Below are positions 51,556 through 59,542 of a stretch of 64,000 nt of DNA, one piece after another. Both the position numbers and the translations under genes were made by a program. Below the pieces are notes generated by a model. It was not told the DNA's origin. It made no database searches and worked only from the letters and a program-made list of their open reading frames with translations. The stretch's first letter is position 1, and each line of letters begins with the position of its first letter. The stretch is from UBA2402 sp044371005 (GTDB lineage Bacteria > Planctomycetota > Phycisphaerae > Phycisphaerales > UBA1924), in assembly GCA_044371005.1 (NCBI GenBank), contig JBILUL010000002.1, forward strand, positions 1-64,000, in the 5' to 3' direction.

Positions 51556-52401
51556 ATGGAGCGAATCTGTCGTGTTGGCAATGTGACCATTGGTGGCAAC
51601 AACCCCCTTGCAGTGATCGCGGGGCCGTGCGTTCTCGAGTCGTTTGAGCTGGGGCTTGAGATCGGGCAGCGCGTCCAGGCCATCTGTCAGGACCTTGGAC
51701 TTCGCTACATCTTCAAGGCGTCCTTCGACAAGGCGAATCGTTCGAGCATCCGTTCGGCCCGTGGCCCTGGCCTCGAGCGGGGCCTCGAGTGGTTCGCTCG
51801 CATCAAGGAGCGTCTTGGCGTTCCCGCCACCACCGATATTCACGAGCCCGATCAGGCCGAGCCAGTCTCGAAGGTCATTGAACTGCTTCAGATTCCTGCG
51901 TTTCTCTGTCGCCAGACCGATCTGCTCTGTGCGGCGGGGCAAGCCGCGGCGGCGAGTGGTTCAGGCGTGAATGTCAAGAAGGGCCAGTTCATGTCGCCCA
52001 TCGAGATGAACGGCGCCGTGCGCAAACTCGCAGAGGCAGGCTGTACCAACGTCATGCTGACCGAACGGGGAACGTTCTTCGGATATGGTCGCCTGGTGAA
52101 TGACTTCCTGGGGCTTGGCGACCTCATCGAGCTTCCCGCGGCGGGCGGTTCGCCTCCTGTGTGCTTTGACTGCACCCACTCCACGCAGTTGCCGGGGACG
52201 GGTGAGACGACTGGCGGGCGGCCTGATCGTGCTCCGCTGCTGGCACGTGCGGCGACCGCCGCGGGTGTGCATGCGCTGTTCATCGAGTGCCACCCTGACC
52301 CATCGAAGGGCATGAGTGATGCCTCGACGATGCTTCGGCTCGACAGCATGCAGGACCTGCTCGGCCGAATTGCCAAGATCCGCTCCGCGTGTGCAAGCTG
52401 A
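51556..52401 (+). CDS. kdsA: 3-deoxy-8-phosphooctulonate (KDO-8-P) synthase
   Basis: The product has 281 residues, standard for KdsA. It joins phosphoenolpyruvate and arabinose-5-phosphate to KDO-8-phosphate, the first step to the KDO sugar of lipopolysaccharide. IAGPCVLES, FKASFDKANRSS, TDIHEPDQAEPV, FLCRQTDLL, NVKKGQFMSP, DCTHSTQLPG and FIECHPDP are all present, covering substrate binding. The gene shows that the organism makes a KDO-type outer membrane. The ATG has no strong ribosome site. Confidence 0.96.
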   Translation: MERICRVGNVTIGGNNPLAVIAGPCVLESFELGLEIGQRVQAICQDLGLRYIFKASFDKANRSSIRSARGPGLERGLEWFARIKERLGVPATTDIHEPDQAEPVSKVIELLQIPAFLCRQTDLLCAAGQAAAASGSGVNVKKGQFMSPIEMNGAVRKLAEAGCTNVMLTERGTFFGYGRLVNDFLGLGDLIELPAAGGSPPVCFDCTHSTQLPGTGETTGGRPDRAPLLARAATAAGVHALFIECHPDPSKGMSDASTMLRLDSMQDLLGRIAKIRSACAS

Positions 52402-52583
52402 GCCCCGCGGCTGCACGCGTTTTGGGGGGCGTCGGTTCTCGACGCCGCGGGTTCTCAGCGACCGGACCTGGACGCCAGCTGCTTAGTCCAATTCCAGAAT
52501 GAGTGGGGGAGCGGACCGGAGTGTTGCATGCGAGTGAACTGGGCCCATCCCAGCTATCACCGTGGCTGGCAGTGAGTGCAGTC

Positions 52584-52620
52584 TGCAAAAAGCAACACAC
52601 CGGGTTTGAACCCGGTGTGT
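52584..52620 (-). terminator. Rho-independent terminator for rpmA
   Basis: A perfect 12-bp stem ACACACCGGGTT/AACCCGGTGTGT with a 2-base loop is followed on the minus strand by TGCTTTTTGC. It lies about 50 bases past the rpmA stop. The GGTTTGAACCC core looks like a tRNA T-arm at first sight but has no tRNA around it. Confidence 0.85.
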
Positions 52621-52671
52621 CGATGAAACTCAATTGTGGGGCACTGACAAGAGGTCAGCAACCTTCGATGC

Positions 52672-52950
52672 TCAGTTGGCCTTCATCCATGCCGGCTGGG
52701 GAGCCTTCTCGTCGAGAGGCTTCACATGCACTTCGCGGCCGCGGAACACAACGGTGCCGACGGCGACGGAGAAGAGCGAATCGTCCTTGGCGCGAAGGAC
52801 GTTGTACCCGGCCTTGAAGGGGGTGCCGACCTGACGCACGATGATGGCGCCGGGCTTGGCGACTTCACCGCCGTAGAGCTTGATGCCGCGGAACTGCGGG
52901 TTGGAGTCGCGACCGTTCTTGGTAGAGCCTTGGCCCTTCTTGTGTGCCAT
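52672..52950 (-). CDS. rpmA: 50S ribosomal protein L27
   Basis: The product has 92 residues. MAHKKGQGSTKNGRDSNPQF is the conserved start, followed by KLYGGEVAKPGAIIVRQVGT and KAGYNVLRAKDDSLFSVAVG. L27 reaches the peptidyl-transferase centre with its N-terminus. AAGGA lies 9 bases before the ATG. Unusually, rplU (L21) is not next to it; the gene stands alone with its own terminator. Confidence 0.98.
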   Translation of the reverse strand: MAHKKGQGSTKNGRDSNPQFRGIKLYGGEVAKPGAIIVRQVGTPFKAGYNVLRAKDDSLFSVAVGTVVFRGREVHVKPLDEKAPQPAWMKAN

Positions 52951-53057
52951 GACGAAACATCCTTCTTGAAACTATCGAATCTTGAAACGACCCAGGCGTT
53001 CACGCGCCTTTGGCTTTCCTGACTTCGTGCGAGCAAGTCGCACTGGACAGGGCCGGG

Positions 53058-53063
53058 ATGATA
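53058..53063 (-). promoter_or_regulatory. Possible -10 box of the rpmA promoter
   Basis: On the minus strand TATCAT matches the sigma-70 -10 consensus in five of six bases. The -35 region (TTTTCT, 17 bases upstream) is weak. It would give a leader of about 100 bases before rpmA. Confidence 0.3.
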
Positions 53064-53162
53064 GGCCATCTGCATCGGCCAGAAAAGCACCCATCCGTTT
53101 GTTCTTTGGCAGGTCAGCAAGCAAAACTGCCGGAACATGGCAGCTTGTTCGGAATCTGTGCG

Positions 53163-53798
53163 TTACCGCATGATCCAACGCTGTTCAACCAACGGGAAAG
53201 GCTTGCCGTGCAGGTCGCGCAGTTCGCCAGGGGACTGATAACGCAGCATCAGGGACTTGCGGACTGTCACGCTGGTTTCCTTGCCGGTCTTGGGGTCCTT
53301 GACCGGGACGCTCCGCATTTCACCACTGAAGCCCGCGGCGTGGATCGTCACTTCGGCGATGTGCATGCCGTCTGCCGGCCAGATCACAACGCCTTCCTTG
53401 GCATTCTCTTCGCCCTGAAGCAGCATGCCCACGATGCTGATCTGGTCCTGGATTTCCTTGTCCTCAAGGTCAGCGACGATCTGGCGCGTGACTTCTGCGG
53501 GGACATCGCGGCCCGAACGGCGGACATCGCCGTTGTCGGTGGCCAGGTCGAATGAAGGAGCAAAGAGCAAGTCGCCCGAGCTGGTGTTCGTCACCTTGTA
53601 GGTGAAGAAGTAGTAGCTGCGGGGACCCGTCGAGGGGAGGTCGATGGAGACGATCCGCAAGGGGCCCGGTTCGATGGCAAGCTGCCAACGCCGCGGCACG
53701 GGATCGGGCTCGGGCGCCATGCCCGGCATGCACAGCAGAGCGGCCATTGCCATCAACGCGGCAAAAACAGGGGCCGCGAAGGCACGGAAGGTGGTCAT
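53163..53798 (-). CDS. Secreted hypothetical protein
   Basis: The product has 211 residues. A signal peptide (AFAAPVFAALMAMAALLCMP) suggests export, with a possible lipid anchor not supported by a lipobox. The mature part is beta-rich (GPLRIVSIDLPSTGPRSYYF, FTYKVTNTSSGDLLFAPSFD) and resembles planctomycete proteins with an immunoglobulin-like domain. VPVKDPKTGKETSVTVRKSL lies near the end. No family was recognised. ATG at 53816 is an in-frame alternative. Confidence 0.7.
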   Translation of the reverse strand: MTTFRAFAAPVFAALMAMAALLCMPGMAPEPDPVPRRWQLAIEPGPLRIVSIDLPSTGPRSYYFFTYKVTNTSSGDLLFAPSFDLATDNGDVRRSGRDVPAEVTRQIVADLEDKEIQDQISIVGMLLQGEENAKEGVVIWPADGMHIAEVTIHAAGFSGEMRSVPVKDPKTGKETSVTVRKSLMLRYQSPGELRDLHGKPFPLVEQRWIMR

Positions 53799-54024
53799 CG
53801 GCGCGTTGGTCGGCATGAATGGTGCACTCACAGAAGGCCAGAACGGGGGGCAAAGAACCAGAACGGGGTGTCGCTGAAGTCTTCGTCCGAACGGATCGCG
53901 ACAATTGAATCTCCAGTGTACTACCCTCGCGGCGCGGGTCAATGCTCCCTTACGGTACAACTGCGTGAAACCATCGGTTCCATCCGGCCCTACCGAATCC
54001 CCATCAGGAGGGGGAAGCGATCGC

Positions 54025-55017
54025 ATGCCCCGGCCCAAGGTGGTCAGGATCACCGCCGATCTGCAACTCGCCGCGGCGTGCCGGATCGTCTCCCAGACCA
54101 ACCCCGACATTGAACACGCCGCCCGCAGGCTCGTGACCGCCTCTGGCAAGCATGGCATTGATCTCACGCTTGCCTGGGCCACCGTTGAGCCAGGAAGCGT
54201 TCGACCGCTGCGCCGCAAAGTCCGACAGGCCTGTCTGGCTGTGCTGGGAGCGGGTCGGACCGCGATGATGTTCCTGAGTGAACCGCCACCGGAGGGGGAT
54301 CCCGGGGGGGCCGCTCAGGCACTGGCAGAGCGTGCCGCGTGCATCGACGCGGCATGCGTGTATCTGGCCTCCCAGCGGCCCCAGGCGGTCCGCATCGCAC
54401 AGGCACTGCCCGAGCCTGAGCATGGCTGGTCTGAGCGTGCGTACGTGCTGGCGGGCTTCCAGAGCGTGGGGAAGCTCACGTACTTGCGTCGGCCTGCTGG
54501 CGAGTTGCCTGCTGAGGTGCCGCTGCCGGGAGATGTTCCGGGCCTCCGCGTTGAGTCGTTCGATCAGGCTCGTGACCGTGTCGGGGTTGACCGGGTCAAT
54601 GGGTTGTTCTGCGCGGCTCTGGATGCGTCGTACATCGAGACGCTGGATTGTCCGGAGCTGTGCGGTCTGCGGGCTACGGCGGATGTTCTTGAATCGCACC
54701 GGGCCACGGGACAGTTCGACCCCAATCTTTGGTGGGTGGTGAGTGTCGGAGACACCGCCGCTGGGTGTCTGCTGCTCAACCCGTGTGTCGAGAACAAGAC
54801 GATCGAACTGGTGTATGTGGGTTTGGGCAAACTGGCAAGGGGCCGCGGGCTCGGACGGGCGTTGCTGACGCACGGTCTGCGTGTTGCGCTTCAATCTCGC
54901 GCGGGCTATGAAGTCGCGTGCGCTGTGGATGACCGCAACGTTCCCGCACGCAAGCTCTATGATCGCATGGGGTTCCGTGAATCGGCGCATCGTGGAGCGT
55001 TTGTCCGACCACTCTGA
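54025..55017 (+). CDS. GNAT-family N-acetyltransferase with an extra N-terminal half
   Basis: The product has 330 residues. The C-terminal part (about 225-330) is a GNAT domain: the acetyl-CoA loop is ELVYVGLGKLARGRGLGRAL and the end is VDDRNVPARKLYDRMGFRES. The N-terminal half contains a degenerate related fold (SERAYVLAGFQSVGKLTYLR), a two-domain layout like that of mycothiol synthase. The substrate is unknown. AGGAGGGGG lies about 10 bases before the ATG. The dnaA region begins right after it. Confidence 0.85.
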   Translation: MPRPKVVRITADLQLAAACRIVSQTNPDIEHAARRLVTASGKHGIDLTLAWATVEPGSVRPLRRKVRQACLAVLGAGRTAMMFLSEPPPEGDPGGAAQALAERAACIDAACVYLASQRPQAVRIAQALPEPEHGWSERAYVLAGFQSVGKLTYLRRPAGELPAEVPLPGDVPGLRVESFDQARDRVGVDRVNGLFCAALDASYIETLDCPELCGLRATADVLESHRATGQFDPNLWWVVSVGDTAAGCLLLNPCVENKTIELVYVGLGKLARGRGLGRALLTHGLRVALQSRAGYEVACAVDDRNVPARKLYDRMGFRESAHRGAFVRPL

Positions 55018-55645
55018 CGGCGGGCTTGCGACGGGATATGCACATGCTTATCCACACTCGCCGGGCAATCGTGGACAAGTATTTTTTGAGGTGCAGCAAA
55101 GCCAGCAAAACACGTGATGTCCGTGCGGTGTGGACAGAGCGAGAGGATGATTTGAGCTTGCTCTCCTCCGGTCGATGACTTACCTTCTGCGTGTACTGCT
55201 CGGCGACGCTTGTGAACTCGCCGCCCGGGACATTGGGCCATCGCCATCTGCGACGGTTTCGGTTGTCCGGGGCGATCAGTTCAGCACGCGTCGCCGGTGC
55301 AGCTCGCACGTGTGTTCATCCGTGCGGGTTTGGCGTTCCTGGTGCTCCGCAGGCCAGGGGCGGTTGGTGAACAGGTCATGGATTTGACCGACGGGCTTGG
55401 ACGTGCATGATGGTGGTCGTGCCGCGGACGCGGCGGGCCGCCTGTGGGCTGGAACAACCAGTCAACTCATGGCCTCTGGCAGACAATCACACCAGTGATT
55501 GCTGGTGGTGGTATTCGCGCGGCCCGCGTGAAGGACTCGTACGACAACCCATTTCCGCGTGTGCCTTGCCGCTTCATCTCTCCGAGAGCGTTGAGGATAG
55601 CGGTGGTGGCGCGGCTGTTCGTGCAACACTTGAGAGGTCCTCCTC
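55018..55645. other. Candidate replication-origin region ahead of dnaA with DnaA-box-like sites
   Basis: This 628-base gap has no supported gene. It holds one perfect DnaA box TTATCCACA (55048-55056, + strand). Two weaker sites on the other strand are TTGTCCACG (55070-55078) and CTGTCCACA (55129-55137), in a 90-base cluster with a short AT-rich run (ATTTTTTGAG). In many bacteria oriC lies next to dnaA, so this may be the origin. The cluster is small and the AT-rich element weak, so dnaA autoregulation is the alternative. Confidence 0.5.
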
Positions 55646-57259
55646 GTGCTCGACGAGACTACCGATACCTTCGCCTCCCGTTCCTCCAACTCACAACGCT
55701 CCTGGGCCCCTGCCTCACACTCCACCAACATCCGAACCGCTGCCGATCGGGCACGCCCCGGCGAGGATGCCGGTGAACGTCAGCACCGCGACATGGTCGC
55801 GAGTCTGCGTCGCCGACTCGCCGAGCACATCGGCGATGACGAAGTGGAGCGCTACTTCGACGGCCAGACACGCGTCAGCATGCTCGAGGATCGTCTCGAA
55901 GTGACCGTCGCTTCGGGCCTTCTCGCAAAGTTGCTCGATACCCGCTACGGAACGAGCATCCGGCGTGCCGCGGGCGATGCGTTCGGCAACGGCAAGCCCG
56001 TCGAGGTCGCGTTCCGCGTGGATCGCGCCGCGTTCAGTGCGCGGCCTGAAACCCCGGCACCTGCGCCCGAGCCCCAGCAGGCCCGCGTGCAGATCGCGGC
56101 TCGCGCTCAGGCATCCGCCGCGGCGAATGCCCGTTGCAACTTCGAGAACTATCTGGTGGGCAAGTCCAACCGCCTCGCGCACGCCGCGGCGGTGCGCGTG
56201 GCTGATGCCGATGGCTATGTGGCGCCGCTCTTCCTGCACGGTTCATGCGGCATGGGAAAGACTCATCTGCTGCAGGCGACCGTTCAGCGCTACGTGGCGA
56301 ACCATCCCGGCTCATCGGTGCGGTACACGACCGCGGAAGCCTTCACCAATGAGTTCGTCGCGGCGATCAAGGCCAATCGCGTCGAGGCGTTCCGCCGCTC
56401 GTACCGCAAGGTCGATCTGCTGGCGATCGATGATGTTCATTTCTTCTCCTCGAAGGAAGCAACGCAGGCCGAACTGCTTCACACGCTCGACGCCGTGGGG
56501 CTCGAGGGGGCTCGCATCATTCTCGCCAGCGATGAGCACCCGAAGGAGATCCGCAAGCTCAGTGATCGGCTTTCCTCCCGGTTCATGGCGGGCATCGTGG
56601 TGCGGATCGAAGCGCCGGATCGGGAACTTCGCGAGCGTCTGGTGAAGCACCTGGCGCACCGGCGTGGAATGATACTCGAGGACGCGGCGATCGGCATCCT
56701 GGTCGACCGGACCGAGCGGGCCATCGGCTCGCTGGGCGGGTTCGGCGGTTCCGTGCGCGAAATCGAGGGGTTGCTGAACCAGATCGATGCCGTCAACCGG
56801 CTTCTGCCCGAACTTGCAAGCCAGGATGGAGTGGTGGGGGCGCTGCTGGTGCGGCGTGCGCTGGGCATTTCCGACGATGCCGCGGCGAACGATGATGCGT
56901 CGCGTGAACGCCGCGTCCGTCGCCCGGTGGCCGGCGAAGTGGTGCTCTCGGAGATCTGCAAGACCCTTGGCGTTGAAGTCATGGATGTGCACGGCAAGGG
57001 ACGCCATCCGCGAGTCGTGCTGGCACGCGGGCTGGTCGCGTACCTCTGCCGCACGCTCACGACGCTGAGCTTTCCTGAGATCGCCTCGATCATCGGTCGC
57101 GACAACCACTCGACGGTGATCACGGCCTTCAAGCGCTTCGAGCGTCAGATGGCCCAGGGTGAATCGCCTGAAGCTCACCTTCCACCGACGCTGGGCAGCC
57201 TGAGCCTGCGTGAGCTTTCCGAACTGCTCGCGAGGCAGATTGCCAAGGCCTCATACTGA
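55646..57259 (+). CDS. dnaA: Chromosomal replication initiator DnaA
   Basis: The product has 537 residues, longer than the usual 440-480. The GTG start has GAGAGG 8 bases upstream; an ATG at 55793 would remove a 49-residue Ser/Thr-rich extension. Domain I is divergent (GDDEVERYFDGQTRVSMLED). The AAA+ domain has Walker A GSCGMGKTHLLQA (about 199), Walker B LLAIDDVHFF and the sensor region SDRLSSRFMAGIVV. Domain IV ends with GRDNHSTVITAFKRFE, the DnaA-box-binding signature, in which the usual GRDH reads GRDN-H. It binds DnaA boxes and opens the origin. Confidence 0.95.
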   Translation: MLDETTDTFASRSSNSQRSWAPASHSTNIRTAADRARPGEDAGERQHRDMVASLRRRLAEHIGDDEVERYFDGQTRVSMLEDRLEVTVASGLLAKLLDTRYGTSIRRAAGDAFGNGKPVEVAFRVDRAAFSARPETPAPAPEPQQARVQIAARAQASAAANARCNFENYLVGKSNRLAHAAAVRVADADGYVAPLFLHGSCGMGKTHLLQATVQRYVANHPGSSVRYTTAEAFTNEFVAAIKANRVEAFRRSYRKVDLLAIDDVHFFSSKEATQAELLHTLDAVGLEGARIILASDEHPKEIRKLSDRLSSRFMAGIVVRIEAPDRELRERLVKHLAHRRGMILEDAAIGILVDRTERAIGSLGGFGGSVREIEGLLNQIDAVNRLLPELASQDGVVGALLVRRALGISDDAAANDDASRERRVRRPVAGEVVLSEICKTLGVEVMDVHGKGRHPRVVLARGLVAYLCRTLTTLSFPEIASIIGRDNHSTVITAFKRFERQMAQGESPEAHLPPTLGSLSLRELSELLARQIAKASY

Positions 57260-57369
57260 GAGAATCGCGGGGCCAGGGTCGAACACACTCGGGACTGGCA
57301 GCGTGTGCGTGTCTGGACTTCACGCACGCCTGCCTCCCGAGGCTGGTACGATGCCGACCCAGTGCACCC

Positions 57370-58221
57370 ATGCTGACGCTCAAGGACCTCAGAAAGTCGT
57401 TTGGCTCCGTGACCGCGGTCGATGGGCTTTCGCTGCGCATCGAACCCGGCGAGGTCTTCGGCCTGCTGGGCCCCAACGGTGCGGGAAAGTCAACGACGAT
57501 CGGCATGGCCGTCGGGCTCATCCGTCCTGATTCTGGATCGGTGCACCTGGATGGCGTTGGCGATCCCTCTCAGCCAAAGGCCCGACGCGCCCTTGGCGTC
57601 GCACCTCAGTCTCTGGCGATCTACGACGATCTCTCCGCCCGGGAAAATCTGGATTTCTTCGGTCGTCTGTACGGCATCACCGGCAAGGAACTCAAGAAGC
57701 GAGTGGGGGAGGTGCTCGATCATGTGGGCCTCTCATCGCGAGGCACGGACCGAGTGAGTGGGTATTCGGGCGGCATGAAGCGGCGGCTGAACCTGGCCGT
57801 TGCGATCATCCACCGCCCCGCGATGCTGCTTCTGGACGAGCCGACCGCAGGTGTTGATCCGCAGTCACGCAACAACATTCTTGATCTGGTCCGAGACCTC
57901 GCAGCGGGTGGCACGACGATCGTCTACACGACCCACTACATGGAGGAGGCCGCCAAGTTGTGCGCGCGGGTCGCCATTGTCGATCATGGCAAGGTCCTGG
58001 CTACGGGCACCGTCGGATCACTCGTGGCGCAGTTCGGCGGCAAGAGTGTGGTCACGGTCAACCGGGGCGAGCAGAGCGAGCGATTTGAAGCAGATGATCC
58101 GGTGAGCGTCGTCGCCAAGGTCATGGCGGAACCCGGGCATGGCGTCGACGGACTTCGCATTGACCGGCCTGACCTCGAATCGGTGTTCCTGAACCTTACA
58201 GGAAGGAGCCTGCGAGACTGA
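57370..58221 (+). CDS. ABC transporter ATP-binding protein (ABC-2 exporter)
   Basis: The product has 283 residues. Walker A LLGPNGAGKSTTIGM, Q-loop PQSLAIYDDL, signature YSGGMKRRLNLA and Walker B LLLDEPTAGVDPQS are complete. The order and the C-terminal extension (about 220-283) match drug or Na+ exporters of the DrrA/CcmA kind. The ATG follows weak upstream purines. Its stop overlaps the permease start (TGATG), so both are coupled. It drives export by the ABC-2 permease that follows; the substrate is unknown. Confidence 0.93.
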   Translation: MLTLKDLRKSFGSVTAVDGLSLRIEPGEVFGLLGPNGAGKSTTIGMAVGLIRPDSGSVHLDGVGDPSQPKARRALGVAPQSLAIYDDLSARENLDFFGRLYGITGKELKKRVGEVLDHVGLSSRGTDRVSGYSGGMKRRLNLAVAIIHRPAMLLLDEPTAGVDPQSRNNILDLVRDLAAGGTTIVYTTHYMEEAAKLCARVAIVDHGKVLATGTVGSLVAQFGGKSVVTVNRGEQSERFEADDPVSVVAKVMAEPGHGVDGLRIDRPDLESVFLNLTGRSLRD

Positions 58222-59525
58222 TGGGACCTGTCATCGCTCTGGCGATCAAGGATATTCGGCATCTGGTCAGAGACCGGGGCGCTGCTTTCTTTGCGCTTGG
58301 GTTTCCACTGCTGGTGGCGATGTTCTTCGGCGTCATCTTCGGTGGCAACACCGGTGAGCGCGGGCAGGTTGTTCTGGCGGTGGCCAACCTCGATCAGGGC
58401 ACGCTGGGCAAGGGCTTTGTCGAAGACCTCTCAGCCGACTCGACGATCGAAGTGGTGGCCGTTGATGGGCCGGCCAAGGGTGAGGAACTCGTCCGTCTCG
58501 GCAAGGCCACGGCCAGCGTCGTCGTTCCCGCAGACTTTTCGGTGAAGGCGGATTCCATCTTTGCCGGCGGTGCGATGAACATCGAAGTCCTGGTTGATCC
58601 CTCGCGTCGATCGGAGACCGGGCTGCTGACGGGCAAGATCAGCGAGATCGGATTCCGACAGATCAGCCGCGTCTTCACGGATGGATCACGAATGTCCTCT
58701 GCACTCGGCGAGGCTCGCAAGAGTCTGGCCAGCGCCAAGGATGTAGCGCCGACTTCCAAGGCGATGCTGCTGCTGATGTTCGATTCGGTTGAAAAGGTCG
58801 TCGCGTCCGGGCTCAGCCCCGCTGGTGCCGCGCCCGCCGGTGAAGGAACCGATGCCGCGACCCCGGCAGTCGGCGGCTGGATGCCCGTGTCGGTCAGCGT
58901 GCGCGAACTGGCCACCAAGAAGACCGGTCCGCGAAACGCGTACGAAGTCTCATTCACTCAGGGCATCATCTGGGGATTGATGGGTTGCGTCACCGCCTTT
59001 GGTGCTTCGATGGCCACCGAGCGGACACGTGGCACGCTCACACGCCTGTCCGCAGCACCCATCTCCCGAGCTCAGATTCTGGCCGGCAAAGCGCTTGCCT
59101 GTTTCCTCGCCTGCATGATCGTTCAGGCGCTGCTCATCATGGTTGGCATGCTCGTCTTTGGCATTCGGATCGACAATCCCGTGCTGATGGTGGTCGCGTG
59201 TTCCGCCGCGTCCCTTGGCTTCACCGGCGTGATGATGTTCATCGCCGGGCTGAGCAAGTCGGAAGGCAGCGGGGCGGGAATGGGGCGGGCTTTGGTGCTG
59301 GTGCTCGCGATGATCGGCGGCGGGACGATCCCGCTCTTCATCCTGCCCAAGTACATGGTGACCGTGAGCCGCGTGAGTCCCTTCTCGTGGGCGACGACGT
59401 GTCTTGAAGGCGCCATGTGGCGCGGGTACTCGTTCACCGACATGGCGCTTCCCGCCTCGGTGCTTCTGGGTTTTGGCTGCATCGGTTTCGTGATCGGTGT
59501 CAGTTCGCTGCGCTGGTCCGAATGA
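58221..59525 (+). CDS. ABC-2 type exporter permease
   Basis: The product has 434 residues. One N-terminal membrane segment (FFALGFPLLVAMFFGVIFGG) precedes a large extracytoplasmic domain (about 55-240), then five or so helices (GIIWGLMGCVTAFGASMATE, LACFLACMIVQALLIMVGML, VACSAASLGFTGVMMFIAGL, LVLVLAMIGGGTIPLFILPK, and a final LLGFGCIGFVIGVSSLRW). The ERTRGTLTRLSAAPISRAQIL loop is the ABC-2 coupling region. It is the partner of the preceding ATPase. The two genes are not linked to the convergent kinase. Confidence 0.92.
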   Translation: MGPVIALAIKDIRHLVRDRGAAFFALGFPLLVAMFFGVIFGGNTGERGQVVLAVANLDQGTLGKGFVEDLSADSTIEVVAVDGPAKGEELVRLGKATASVVVPADFSVKADSIFAGGAMNIEVLVDPSRRSETGLLTGKISEIGFRQISRVFTDGSRMSSALGEARKSLASAKDVAPTSKAMLLLMFDSVEKVVASGLSPAGAAPAGEGTDAATPAVGGWMPVSVSVRELATKKTGPRNAYEVSFTQGIIWGLMGCVTAFGASMATERTRGTLTRLSAAPISRAQILAGKALACFLACMIVQALLIMVGMLVFGIRIDNPVLMVVACSAASLGFTGVMMFIAGLSKSEGSGAGMGRALVLVLAMIGGGTIPLFILPKYMVTVSRVSPFSWATTCLEGAMWRGYSFTDMALPASVLLGFGCIGFVIGVSSLRWSE

Positions 59526-59542
59526 GCCGCGGATCACCGCTT

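Noticed and set aside
52595..52620. tRNA-like T-arm GGTTTGAACCC
   Set aside because: It is the centre of a perfect 12-bp hairpin with a T tract, that is, the rpmA terminator; no tRNA body surrounds it.
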